Shown: positions 8,387 to 21,145 of the stretch, in pieces
How positions within the stretch are numbered: the first letter of the stretch is position 1
How the letters are laid out: every line of letters starts with the position of its first letter
Assembly: GCF_030161615.1 (NCBI RefSeq)
Contig: NZ_BSUN01000001.1
Location: 62,001-126,000, forward strand
Length of the DNA stretch: 64,000 bases
Source: Demequina litorisediminis
GTDB taxonomy: Bacteria > Actinomycetota > Actinomycetes > Actinomycetales > Demequinaceae
Direction: 5' to 3'
Notes under the pieces: generated by a model
Database searches by the model: none
What the model saw: the letters and a program-made list of their open reading frames with translations, nothing else
What the model was told of the DNA's origin: nothing
Position numbers and translations under genes: made by a program

Positions 8387-9859
8387 TCAGCGGGTCAACG
8401 CGGGCTCCTCGGGCGCATCGGCCTGCTGCTTGGCGAGGCTCGTCGCCGCATCGGCGCGCTGGTTCGGGCCCAGCAATACGACGCCGGCGCCGACGAGGGC
8501 CGCCACCGCTCCGACGACGAAGCACAGGGTGAAGGCGCCCTCGGTGGGGACCGCGACGCCCGGAGCGAGTTCCATGGTGGACGAGGTGAGGATGACAGCC
8601 ATGACTGCACCGGCGATGGTGGTACCCATGGATCGCATCAGGGAGTTCACTCCGACCGCCGAGGCCGCCTCGTGCTCGGGCACGTTATTCATCACGATGG
8701 TGGGCATCGCCGCGTAGCCAATGGCCACTCCCGTGGAGCACACCAGTGAGGCCACCATCAGTTGCCACGGAGCATCCATGAGTTGCGACGCGATCGCATA
8801 CCCGGTGGCCAGGACGGCCGCGCCGAGCGCGAGCGTATTGCGTGCGCCCCATCGCGTGATGAGCGTGGCCGAAAGCGGCGAGAAGACGAGCATCATGAGG
8901 CCCGCTGGCGCCATCCAGAGGCCAGCCTGGAGGATGGTCTGATCGAGCCCATAGCCCGTGGCCGCGGGCATCTCAAGCAGGCGAGGCACCACGATGGACT
9001 GTGCCATCATGCCAAAGCCGATGAGCACCGCGCCGACGTTCGTCACGAGGACCGGGCGGCGCGCCGTCGTGCGGAGGTCAACGAGTGGCTGCGGCGTGCG
9101 CAGTTCGAAGACGCCCCACGCCAGCAGGACCACGATGCCGCCGCCGATCATGCCCAGGGTGGACGCCTCGGTCCAACCCCAGTCGTTGCCCTTCGAGATG
9201 CCCACCAGAAGCGAGACGAGACCCACGGCAAGTCCAGCCGCACCAGCCCAGTCCATGCGTCCCTCATGCGCGTCGCGCACGTGGGGAATGGCGGTGATCG
9301 TGAGCGCCAGCATCGCGGCCGCCAGGCCCGCGGACACCCAGAACAGGAGGTGCCAGTCGCTGCCCTGAGCGATCCACGCGGCAAGCGGCAGACCGATGGC
9401 CCCGCCCACACCGAGGGTCGCACTGACTCCCGCCACCGCCTGATTGCGCAGATGCGCGGGCGCGATCTCGCGCACCATCGCGATCGCGATGGGGATGTAG
9501 CCCATCGCGGCGCCCTGGAGGACGCGGCCGACGATCACGGGTCCGACCGTGTCCGACAGCGCCACGACGACGGAGCCCACCAGCAACAGCACTCCAGAGG
9601 CCACCATCACGGGCTTCTTGCCGATGAGGTCGGCGAGTCGTCCGGCGACGGGCATGGTGACGCCGGCGGCGAGCAGCGTGGCCGTCACCACCCAGGAGGT
9701 GTTGCTGGCCGTGGTACCCAGGAGCTCAGGAAGTTCGGCCTGAATGGGGATCACGAGCGACTGCATGAGCGCCGCGCTCAGGCTCGAGAAGCCCAGGGCG
9801 ACGATGGCAAAGATCGCCTTCTTGCCGTGGAGCGTCGGTACGCCTGCTGTGGTGGACAT
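8387..9859 (-). CDS. MFS drug-type exporter (DHA2, 14 TM)
   Basis: 490 residues, uninterrupted. It is a major facilitator transporter with about 14 hydrophobic helices, the DHA2 arrangement. Motif A is seen as GRLADLIGKKPVM, and the helix-5 region reads GVSATLGVGGAIGLPLAAWI. The start at 9859 follows GAGGTC; an in-frame extension upstream (to 9967) runs through the regulator's operator and is unlikely. It is divergent from a MarR gene, the usual arrangement for a drug-inducible efflux pump. The substrate is not predictable. Confidence 0.85.
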   Translation of the reverse strand: MSTTAGVPTLHGKKAIFAIVALGFSSLSAALMQSLVIPIQAELPELLGTTASNTSWVVTATLLAAGVTMPVAGRLADLIGKKPVMVASGVLLLVGSVVVALSDTVGPVIVGRVLQGAAMGYIPIAIAMVREIAPAHLRNQAVAGVSATLGVGGAIGLPLAAWIAQGSDWHLLFWVSAGLAAAMLALTITAIPHVRDAHEGRMDWAGAAGLAVGLVSLLVGISKGNDWGWTEASTLGMIGGGIVVLLAWGVFELRTPQPLVDLRTTARRPVLVTNVGAVLIGFGMMAQSIVVPRLLEMPAATGYGLDQTILQAGLWMAPAGLMMLVFSPLSATLITRWGARNTLALGAAVLATGYAIASQLMDAPWQLMVASLVCSTGVAIGYAAMPTIVMNNVPEHEAASAVGVNSLMRSMGTTIAGAVMAVILTSSTMELAPGVAVPTEGAFTLCFVVGAVAALVGAGVVLLGPNQRADAATSLAKQQADAPEEPALTR

Positions 9860-9949
9860 GTGACCTCGATTCGTCGCGGCGTCGGAGCGTGCCGCGGACG
9901 GCCAGGGGCGCCGCACCGTTGCGATGAGTGGGACCAAGGTCCCGATGAC

Positions 9950-9964
9950 TATGTAGGTTACATA
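9950..9964. promoter_or_regulatory. palindromic operator between MFS and marR genes
   Basis: TATGTA and TACATA form perfect 6-bp arms around a GGT centre, in the only AT-rich patch of the 163-bp divergent intergenic region. This is the size and shape of a MarR-dimer site. It probably overlaps the promoters of the exporter and the regulator, giving joint repression. Confidence 0.65.
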
Positions 9965-10022
9965 CATATACCCTCGGATACAGTGGTGTCCACTTCACCG
10001 GCCACACCTGAGGAGCCTACCC

Positions 10023-10486
10023 ATGAGCCGAGGCGCGCACATCGGCACCGCCCCCGAACGCACGATGGCGGGCCTGCTCGCCCGCGTGGAACGGACCCGG
10101 CACGTCCTCGAACAGCGCGTGACGGTCGGCACCGCCGACATGCGGCTGCTGTGGCTGCTGTCTGACGGCGACGCCCGAACCATGCGCCAGATCTGTGACG
10201 CACTGAAGCCGAGCAGTCGACCGTGCACCGCCAGGTGGCCAACGCCGAGAAGGAAGGCTTCGTTTCCAGGCATAGGGCCGCGGGCTCCACCGCGTGGGTT
10301 GTCACGGCCACCGACACCGGTCGCGCAGCGTTCGAGCGCGCCCTGACGAGCGCCATGGCGGTCACCGGCGCAGGTCTCGCGGTCCTCGAACCCGACGAGC
10401 AGGAGGCGCTGCTCGACCTGCTCGGCCGATTCCTCGACGCCTACACCGAGGCCGTCACCGGCGACCCGGCGCCCACCGCGCCATAG
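10023..10486 (+). CDS. MarR-family transcriptional regulator
   Basis: A repaired product of about 154 residues with a winged HTH: ADMRLLWLLSDGDARTMRQI, then EQSTVHRQVANAEKEGFV as recognition helix and start of the wing (SRHRAAGSTAWVVTATDTG). It is divergent from the DHA2 exporter and probably represses it. The frame breaks near 10204, where CTGAAGCCGAGCAG lacks one base; restoring AAGCTCGAG gives the expected KLEQSTVHR. This is the reverse (a deletion) of the usual AGCT insertion in this window. Confidence 0.85.
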
Positions 10487-10493
10487 GACGGGG

Positions 10494-11470
10494 CTACTCC
10501 CCCGCGACCATCGCCAGCATGCGACTCAGCGCGCGGTAGTACTTCTTGCGGTACCCGCCGCGCAGCATGTCCTTGGTGAAGACGTCACCCAGCGAATGGC
10601 CCGATGCAACGATGCGGACGTCACGGTCGTACAGGCGGTCCACCAGCGAGACGAGGCGCAGGGCTTGAGCCTGATCCGTCAGCGGCGCCACCCCCTCAGC
10701 CCCAGGACGCGCACGCCCTCCACGTAGGCGCCCAGCCGGCTCGGGTGAACGTGGCTGAGGTCTGCCATCAGCGCCGACCATTCCTCGCAGGCACCCCCTC
10801 GACCGCGCTCGTGGCCAGCACCTCGTCGGCTCGGGCCGGTGGCGGGAACGTCAGGTCACCCCGGCCCCGGTAATCAGGGCCGTCAATCGTGATGACGTCA
10901 AACACGCTCGCAACGGCCTGAATCTCCCGCTGAAAGTCGTCTGCGGCGAATCGGCCCTGGCCCAGCGAGCCCGGCAACGTGTTGGATGTGGCAGCGAGCG
11001 CCACCCCAGCATCGGCCAACTCCCTCATCAGGCGAGCCATGAGCACCGTGTCGCCAGGATCATCAAGTTCGAATTCGTCGATACACACCACGGCGAACTC
11101 CTGCAGCGCCCGCCGGGTGCCCTGGAAGCCCAACGCGCCCACGAGCCTGGGTGTACTCCACGAACGTTCCGAAGGCCGCACGGTGCCCGACCTCATGCGC
11201 GAGCGCGGCAATGAGGTGAGTCTTGCCCACCCCGAACCCACCGTCGAGGTAGATGCCCCGGCCGGCACTCGAACGACGCAGCAGGCCGCGCCGGCCCACG
11301 CCCTTGGCGAACGTACGGACTGCATCGACGGCGTCCCGCTGGCTGGGGTAGGCGGCATCTGGCCGGTAGGAATCGAAGGAGGCCCCCGCGAAGTGGGGCG
11401 GCGGGACGAGGGCGGCGATCAGAGCGTCGGGCTCGACATGGGGCCTGCGTCCGACGAGTCGGGCGGTCAT
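10494..11470 (-). CDS. zapE: cell division ATPase ZapE (AFG1-like)
   Basis: A repaired product of about 325 residues. It is an AFG1-family P-loop ATPase; in E. coli ZapE acts at the division site. Walker A is GGFGVGKTHLI (near residue 75), Walker B VVCIDEFEL, sensor region LAATSNTLPG, and the C-terminus LVSLVDRLYD...ASGHSLGDVF. Frame breaks: one extra base in AGCT near 11148 (YTQ-LVGA), and two one-base losses in G runs near 10797 and 10692 (both in the stretch EEWSALMADLSHVHPSRLGA). It lies 98 bp downstream of gnd, separated by a terminator. Confidence 0.88.
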
Positions 11471-11521
11471 GCCTCACACCCTAGAGGTCGAGAGCCTACC
11501 CTTCCGTGCCAGGAAACACGA

Positions 11522-11551
11522 AACCCCGGCCACCGTGACGGTGACCGGGGC
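11522..11551 (-). terminator. terminator of gnd
   Basis: On the minus strand AGCCCCGG and CACCG pair with CGGTG and CCGGGGTT, followed by TCGTG. It lies between the gnd stop and the zapE start, so it closes the gnd transcript. Confidence 0.7.
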
Positions 11552-11568
11552 TATCGCTGAGCGGTGGC

Positions 11569-13006
11569 TTACGCCTCGACCTCGGAGCGGTCGCCGCCCC
11601 ACAGGGTATGGAACGTGCCCTCGGAGTCGATGCGCTTGTAGGTGTGGGCACCGAAGAAGTCACGCTGGCCCTGGATCAGAGCCGCGGGAAGACGCTCGGC
11701 ACGCAGCGAGTCGTAGTACGACAGCGACGACGAGAACGCGGGCGCGGGGACGCCTGCAAGCGCGGCCTGCGAGACCACGCGACGCCACGCGGACACGCCG
11801 TTCGCGACGGCACCAGCGAAGTAGTCGTCCACCAGCAGCGACGCGAGCGAGTCGTTGCGCTCGTACGCCTCGGTGATGCGGTCAAGGAAGCGGGCGCGAA
11901 TGATGCAGCCCTCGCGCCAGATCTTCGCCATCTCGCCGCGCTTGATGCCCCAGCCGTACTCCTCCGAGGCGGCCTGGATCTGGTCGAAGCCCTGTGCGTA
12001 GGCGACCACCTTGGACGCGTACAGCGCGAGGCGCACGTCCTCGATGAAGCCCTTGCGGTCCTTGATGTGGAAGTCACCAGCGTTGCCTGCGAGGACGCCG
12101 CGGGCGGCCTCGCGCTGGGCGGTCTGCGACGAGATGGCACGGGCGAACGTCGCCTCGGCGATACCCGTGACCGGGGCGCCAAGGTCGAGCGCCGACTGCA
12201 CCGTCCAGCGGCCCGTGCCCTTCTGGCCCGCCTCGTCGACGATCACGTCGACCAGCGCCTTGCCGGTCTTCGCGTCGATCTGCTTGAGGACGTTGGCCGT
12301 CACATCGATGAGGAACGAGTCGAGGTCACCGGTGTTCCACTCGGCGAAGATGTCGCCGATCTCCGCCGGGGTGAGGTTCAGGCCCGCGCGAAGCAGGTGG
12401 TAGGCCTCGCCGATGAGCCTGCATGTCGGCGTACTCGATGCCGTTGTGGACCATCTTGACGAAGTGGCCAGCGCCATCGGGACCCACGTGCACGCAGCAT
12501 GGGGTGCCGTCCTCCGCCTTCGCGGCGATCTTCTCGAGGATGGGGCCGAGTGTCGCGTAGGACTCCGCGGGACCGCCAGGCATGATCGAGGGGCCTAGCA
12601 GGGCGCCCTCCTCACCGCCGGAGACGCCGGCGCCCACAAAGTGGAGACCCTTCTCCTTGAGCGCGGCCTCGCGACGGCGAGTGTCAGGGAAGTGTGCGTT
12701 GCCGGCGTCGACGATGATGTCGCCCTCCTCCAGCAGCGGGGTCAGCGCGTCGATCACGGCGTCCGTGGGACCGCCTGCCTGCACCATGATGACGACGGTG
12801 CGGGGCTTCGCGAGAGCCTCGACAAAGTCCTCCAGGGTCTCGCAACCGATGAACTCACCCTCGGAGCCGTGCTCCTCGATGAGCGAGTGCATCTTCTGAG
12901 GCGAGCGGTTGTGCACCGCCACCGTGAAGCCGTTGCGCGCGAAGTTGCGGGCGAGGTTGCGCCCCATCACCGCGAGTCCTGTCACACCGATCTGGGCCTG
13001 CGCCAT
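11569..13006 (-). CDS. gnd: 6-phosphogluconate dehydrogenase (decarboxylating)
   Basis: A repaired product of about 478 residues. It catalyses oxidative decarboxylation of 6-phosphogluconate to ribulose 5-phosphate in the pentose phosphate pathway. Seen: the Rossmann motif GLAVMGRNLARNF with VHNRSP (NADP-preferring), GVSGGEEGALLGPS, HFVKMVHNGIEYADMQL, DEAGQKGTGRWT and the C-terminal GQRDFFGAHTYKR. One frame break lies near 12418, where CAGCTC reads CAGGCTC between YADMQ and LIGE. Expressed from its own promoter in the space before the divergent DUF3000 gene. Confidence 0.96.
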
Positions 13007-13119
13007 GTGTCCGTCCTTTGAATGTTCGGGGATTGAGGTCGGTACCGCGCTCCAGCCTAGTGGCCCTGCGTCGCGTGGCGAACCGGGGCGTAGGGACCCA
13101 CGCCCCTACGCTCAACGGT

Positions 13120-13680
13120 ATGGCCCAGGACTTCGAGCAGGCGCCGCCGGACTTTCGTGCGGCGCTCACGTCGCTCGCGTCCGCGCGTACCCGCTCGGAT
13201 GTGGTGCTCACCGAGGCGCCGGCACCAGGACGCATCGCGCCGTATGCCGTCGCCATTAGTGGCGAACTTCATGCGGACGATGCTCACGCCAGCGGCCGTT
13301 TTGTGCTGCTGCACGACCCCGCCGGGCATGACGCATGGGACGGCCGTTTTCGGGTGGTCGCGCTCGTCAAGGCTCAGGTGGAGCCCGAGGTCGGCGCCGA
13401 TGAAATGTGGGCCGACGTGGCCTGGTCATGGCTCGAGGAGTCCCTTGAGGGCGCCCCGCACCGCGCGCGAGGAGGCACCGTCACCAAGGTGACGAACAGG
13501 CTCCTACGGCGAGCCTTGCGGAGCGCCCGAGCGAGGTGCACGTCGGTGAGGGTGTCCTGGACTCCCCTCGACAACAACATGGAGCCACACGTGCAGGCGT
13601 GGACTGACCTCCTCGCCACGTGCGCGGGTGTGCCTCCCCTTCCTGAAGGAGTAACGATGCTGCCGGGACGCCACGCATGA
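13120..13680 (+). CDS. DUF3000 family protein
   Basis: About 185 residues after repair. It is an actinobacterial protein of unknown function, nearly always placed just before rnd, as in M. tuberculosis (Rv2680). Recognisable parts are FRAALTSLASAR, APYAVAISGEL, GRFVLLHDPAGHDAWDG, WADVAWSWLEE, VSWTPLDNNMEPHVQAW and AGVPPLPEGVTMLP. The reading frame is open from end to end, but three extra bases (near 13504, 13523 and about 13550) cancel out, so residues about 129-145 of the direct translation are wrong; the repaired segment begins TNSSYGELAERPSEVHV. Its stop overlaps the rnd start (ATGA). Confidence 0.85.
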   Translation: MAQDFEQAPPDFRAALTSLASARTRSDVVLTEAPAPGRIAPYAVAISGELHADDAHASGRFVLLHDPAGHDAWDGRFRVVALVKAQVEPEVGADEMWADVAWSWLEESLEGAPHRARGGTVTKVTNRLLRRALRSARARCTSVRVSWTPLDNNMEPHVQAWTDLLATCAGVPPLPEGVTMLPGRHA

Positions 13681-14943
13681 GCGACGCGCCCACCGAGCCG
13701 GAGGCGGCCCCCGCCATCCCCCTCACCGAACCCGCTGGCGGAGTGCCGCAGGTCATCACCACCCCCGAGGGTCTGCGGCGTATGGCCGATGCCTTCGCCG
13801 CAGGGACCGGCCCCATCGCCGCCGATGCCGAGCGCGCCTCGGGCTTCCGCTATGGACAGGCGACCTACCTCGCACAGTTCAAGCGCGCCGGCGCCGGCAT
13901 CGCGCTGGTCGATACGGCCGCGCTGCCCGATCTCTCGTCGCTGAACCAGGCGTTCGGCGACGCCGAGTGGGTGTTCCACGCTGCAAGCCAGGACCTCCCG
14001 GGCATGCACGACCTGGGGCTGACACCCGCATCGGTGTTCGACACCGAGCTCGCGGCGCGCCTGCTGGGCTGGCCCAAGGTGGGCCTCGCGGCCGTCGTGG
14101 AGCGCGAGCCTGGGGCTTGCGCTCGCCAAGGAGCACTCGGCCCAGGACTGGTCCACCCGTCCCCTGCCCCACGACTGGCTGGTTTATGCGGCCCTCGACG
14201 TCGAGGTGTTGCTCGAGCCTGCGTGAGGCGATGCTCGGTCACCTCGAGGCCGCGGGAAAGCTCGACTGGGCGCGAGAGGAGTTCGAGGCGGTGCGGCTCG
14301 CTCCCCCGCCCCCGCCGCGGGTCGAGCCGTGGCGACGGACGTCCGGGTCGCACCAGATCCGCGATCAGCGCGGGCTCGGCGTCGTTCGGGCACTCTGGGA
14401 GGAGCGCGACAAAGTAGCGCAGCAGCGCGACACGTCGCCTGGCCGCGTCCTGCGCGATGCGGCGATCGTGGCGGCAGACAGGCCAAGCCTGCGTCGCTTG
14501 CGGCGCTGCTCCAGGTGCGCGAATGGCAGTCCCGCGGCACCAAGCGCGCCGCGCCCCGGTGGTATCCCGTGATCGAGAAGGCGCTGCGCCTGCCGGAGAC
14601 GGCGCTGCCATCCAAGCGAGGACCCCGTGGCGACGGACCGCCTCAGCCACGCATGTGGAAGGACAAGCGTCCGGAAGCGGCCGCGCGTCTCGACGTGGCA
14701 CGTCCGCGCATCGGCGCCCTGGCCGAGCGACTGGAGATGCCAGCCGAGAACCTCCTGCAGCCCGACGCGATGCGGCGTGCCTGCTGGGAGCACCGAGGTG
14801 GAGGCGAGGACGAGATTCGAGCCCTCCTGGCGTCGCGGGATGCGCGCCAGTGGCAGATCGACCTCACCGCGCCCCTGCTCGCGGAGGCATTCGCGGACGC
14901 CGAGGCATCAGCAGTCGATGAGGCCCCAGCAAATCCCTCGTAG
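13677..14943 (+). CDS. rnd: ribonuclease D-like 3-5 exonuclease with HRDC domain
   Basis: A repaired product of about 421 residues. The DEDD exonuclease N-half shows IAADAERASGFRYGQ (first DxE), WVFHAASQDLPGM and DWLVYAALDVEVLLEL (last D with Tyr). The C-half carries HRDC helices (RALWEERDKVAQQRDTSPGR, RVLRDAAIVAAA). The predicted role is maturation of stable RNA. Translation is coupled to DUF3000 by an ATGA overlap. Frame breaks: extra bases in AGCT near 14112 and 14220 and a lost A near 14466. Converges on dxs across a large inverted repeat. Confidence 0.88.
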
Positions 14944-14948
14944 TCCCG

Positions 14949-15049
14949 TCCGTTTGGCCCACTGATGTGACTTGTGTGACGGGAGTGGCTCATGGGATCG
15001 CCGCTCCCGTCACACGCTGCACATGCGTACCTACCGGGGGCCAAACGGA
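14949..15049. terminator. nested inverted repeat between rnd and dxs (bidirectional terminator)
   Basis: Outer arms TCCGTTTGGCCC (14949-14960) and GGGCCAAACGGA (15038-15049) are perfectly complementary. Inside them TGTGACGGGAGTGGC (14975-14989) pairs with GCCGCTCCCGTCACA (15000-15014) around a 10-nt loop, with one G-T wobble. The structure fills the space between two convergent genes, so it probably stops transcription from both sides. The two-level nesting is unusual for a simple terminator. Confidence 0.75.
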
Positions 15050-15079
15050 AACGGAATCGCCGCGGCGGCGAGAGGTCCG

Positions 15080-16941
15080 TCAGTCGAGCGCGGCGATCAC
15101 CGCATCTGCGAGCGCCGACGCGTCGAGGCCCACCTGCTCCACGATCTGCGCCCGCGACGCATGCTCGAGGAACTCGCGCGGCACGCCGTGATGGCTCCAC
15201 GAGGCCGTCAGACCCAGCATCCGGGCGTACTCCGCCCATTCCTGGCCCAGGCCCGCATCCACGAGGCCGTCCTCGACGGTCACGATGAGCCTCGGCGTCT
15301 CCGATGAGAGCGTCAAGTCCGTCGGGCACGGGATGCACCCAGGTCGCCGTCGCTGCCACCACGCCGACGCCCTCGGCAGCGATCTTCGCGGCCGTGTCGA
15401 TCGCGGTGGTCGCCATCGAGCCGAGCCCGAGGACCACGACCCGTGGCTGGGAACTGTGCTCGGCGAGCACGTCGAGATCGCCCACGGACCGTAGCGCCGG
15501 CAGGTCTTCACCCACCGGGCCCTTCGGGTAGCGCACCACGGTGGGCGCGTCGTCGACATCGACAGCCTCGCGGAACGCCTGCCGCAACGTGGAAGCGTCG
15601 CGCGGCGCCGCCAGGCGCAGTCCCGGGACGTGACGCAGCAGCGCCATGTCCCACATGCCGTTGTGGCTGGGGCCGTCGTCGCCGGTGATCCCCGCCCTAT
15701 CGAGCATGAACGTCACGCCAGCGCCGTGCAGCGCCACGTCCATGAGGACCTGGTCGAACGCCCGGTTCAGGAAGGTGGCGTAGACGGCGAAGACCGGGTG
15801 CATGCCCGCGAAGGCGAGCCCGGCGGCCGAGGTCACGGCGTGCTGCTCGGCGATGCCGACGTCGATGACTCGGTCGGGGAACTCATCGGCCATCGGCTGG
15901 AGCCCCACGGGCGCGAGCATGGCGGCCGTGAGCGCCACCACGTCATCGCGTTCGCGCGCCACCGCCACGATCTCCTCGGCGAACACTGAGGTCCAGCCGA
16001 AGCGCGAGGGCTTCACCGGAAGGCCCGTCTCGGGGTGGATCACGCCGACCGCGTGGAAGCGATCCGCGACGTCCTCCTCCGCCGGGGTGTAGCCACGCCC
16101 CTTCTCGGTGAGCACGTGAACGATGACAGGTCCCCCGAAGGACTTGGCGTGCGTCAGGGCGGCCTCGACCTGAGCCAGATCATGCCCATCCACGGGGCCC
16201 ACGTACTTGAGTCCCAGATCCTCAAACATGCCCGGCTCGGTGATGAGGCCCTTCACGGCACGCTTGCCGTGCATCACGGTCTGGTAGGTGAAGTTGCGCG
16301 CCCAGCCGCGTCCCTGGAAGTTGCGCTTGCCCCATCCCAGGAACTGTTCGTAGCGAGGATCGGTGCGAATGCCGTCGAGGCGGCGCGCCAGGCCGCCGAT
16401 GGTCGGAGCGTACGAGCGGCCATTGTCGTTGACGACGATCACCACACGGTCGCGTGAGGCGGCCACCGAGTTCAGGGCCTCCCACGCCATCCCGCCCGTC
16501 AGCGCGCCGTCGCCGATCACCGCCACGGCGGTGCGGTCCGTCTCGCCCCGCAGCGCGTAGCCACGGCCGATGCCTGCGGCCCACGAGACCGCGGTGGAGG
16601 CGTGGGAGTTCTCCACGATGTCGTGTTCCGACTCGGAACGCTGCGGATATCCGGCGAGGCCGCCACGACTGCGGAGCCTCGGAGAAGTCACGGCGCCCGG
16701 TGAGGAGCCTTGTGAACGTACGACTGATGCCCGGTGTCGAAGACGATGCTGTCGTGCGGAGAGTCGAACACCCGGTGGAGTCCGATGGTCAGTTCGACCA
16801 CGCCAAGGTTGGGTCCCAGGTGTCCACCCGTGAGCGACACCGATGACACCAAGTAGTCCCGGATCTCCTGCGCCAGGCTCCCCGAGCCTCGTCCCGCGTC
16901 AGTCCGTCGAGATCACGCGGCGACTCGATGCGCTCCAGCAC
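15080..16941 (-). CDS. dxs: 1-deoxy-D-xylulose-5-phosphate synthase
   Basis: A repaired product of about 618 residues, the normal length. It is a thiamine-diphosphate enzyme that joins pyruvate and glyceraldehyde 3-phosphate, the first step of the MEP isoprenoid pathway. Seen: [17 protein letters not shown] and [11 protein letters not shown] at the N-terminus, the ThDP motif [15 protein letters not shown]...[13 protein letters not shown], and [16 protein letters not shown] place the start at the GTG at 16941, behind a GGAGGA site. Five extra bases in AGCT break the frame near 16883, 16877, 16704, 16669 and 15289. It would feed the prenyl synthase encoded at 46643. Confidence 0.95.
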
Positions 16942-17000
16942 GCATTCCTCCATTCATCAGGTAGACGTCCACTGTACGGTGCCCGCCACTCATACGACGA

Positions 17001-17035
17001 CGCGCCGACCCCGCACAAGATGCGGAGCCGGCGCG
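17001..17035 (-). terminator. terminator after acnA
   Basis: CGCGCC (17001-17006) pairs with GGCGCG (17030-17035) and CCGCA (17011-17015) with TGCGG (17021-17025) around a 5-nt loop. It sits just after the acnA stop and before the dxs start on the same strand, so it would separate the two transcripts. Confidence 0.55.
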
Positions 17036-17054
17036 TGAGGTCGGTCAGGCGTTG

Positions 17055-19875
<2,821 letters not shown>

Positions 19876-19949
19876 GCACAAACCTCCCATGGTTCTTGTC
19901 CGCGGCCCATCCTATCGGCCACGACGCACATGGTTGACCCTTGGCGCGG

Positions 19950-21145
19950 TCAACGGGAGGTAAAGGTCGCGACCGTCTCCACGTGGTGGGTCATGGGGAA
20001 GAGGTCATGCGCCTGGGCGTCGACGAGGTCGTAGCCGCGCTCGGCGAGTAAGGCGGTGTCGCGCGCCAGCGCCACAGGGTCGCAGGCCACGTACACGAGC
20101 CGCGATGCACCGCTGGCTGCCACCGCGTCCAGCGTGGCCTTGCCTGCACCGGAGCGCGGGGGTCAAGCACGATCGCGTCCAGGTGGCCGATGCCGTCGCG
20201 CAGGGTGCGGCGCACGTCACCGTGGACGATGCTCGCCGAGGGGTAGTCGTGGAGGTTGCGGCGCGCGGCGCGCGACGCGCCCGCGTGCGCCTCCACGGAC
20301 ACCACGTCGCGGCCCGCTGCGGCCAGCGGGAGGGTGAAGAGGCCCGCGCCCGCGTAGAGATCGGCCACTCGCTCGGCCTCACCGACACGTTCCAGCACCT
20401 CGGCCACCAGCACGGCGGGCGCGCCACGGTGGACCTGCCAGAAGCCGTCGGCGTCCACCTTGTACTCGTAGGTGCGCTCGCCCACGGTGACGCTTTCGCG
20501 CAGGGTGCGAGGCGCGTTGGGGCGGGTATCGGCCTTGCCTGAGCGCCACGGCTTGCCGTTGACAGTCACTCGCACCGTGCCGTCCGAGCCTTGGGCGACC
20601 GCGACGCGGGCTCCCGCGGGGAATCGTTGGCCCAGGAGCGCGCGCTCCACGTCTTCGGTGGCCAGCGGCATCTCGGACAAGGGCACCAAGCCGTCGCCAC
20701 GGTGGTGGTGCATGCCTGCCTTGCCCTCGGCGTTGGCAGTCGCCGTGACACGCGTGCGATACCGGAGGCCATGCGCGGCGTCGTCGCCAGCGACGGCGGC
20801 CACCGTGCCCCCGAAGGGCCGCTTGGCGAAGCGTTCGAAGGACTCGTCAAGCACGGCCTGCTTCCAGGCTCGCTGACCGGAAAGCGAGACGTGCGCGAGT
20901 TCGCCGCCGCCGATGCCGCCCGGGCCGGCCTCGGGCCAGGCACTCGCGACGCGATCGGGTGAGGCCTCACGGATTTCGATGGCGTCCGCCCGCCACAGCT
21001 TGGCATCATCGCCCGCCTCTGTCAGGCGCGCCAGGACGCGCTCCCCTGGCAGGGCGTGGCGAACAAAGACCACCCGGCCCTCATGGCGCGCGACGCAGTG
21101 GCCACCGTGCGCCGGGGCGCCGATGGTGAGTTCGATATCGGTCAT
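19950..21145 (-). CDS. TRAM-domain class I SAM-dependent RNA (uracil-5) methyltransferase
   Basis: A repaired product of about 398 residues. It has an N-terminal TRAM RNA-binding domain (IELTIGAPAHGGHCVARHEG), a linker where the usual CGGCQL iron-sulfur motif reads GIGGGELAHVSL (so no Fe-S cluster is expected) and a Rossmann core (VADLYAGAGLFTLPLA) with VLDPPRSGAG and the catalytic-Cys region YVACDPVALARD. TrmA/RlmD-like m5U activity on rRNA or tRNA is likely. The position next to an APC permease matches M. tuberculosis Rv2689c. One break: a C run short by one near 20155. The start overlaps the permease stop (ATGA). Confidence 0.88.

Noticed and set aside
8762..10165. Plus-strand frame of 467 codons opposite the MFS gene
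   Set aside because: Histidine/arginine-rich shadow of a clean transporter gene; it also runs through the MarR operator.
13360..13370. AAGGCTCAG in the DUF3000 gene as another inserted base
   Set aside because: The reading LVKAQVEPE fits the family and the frame continues correctly on both sides.
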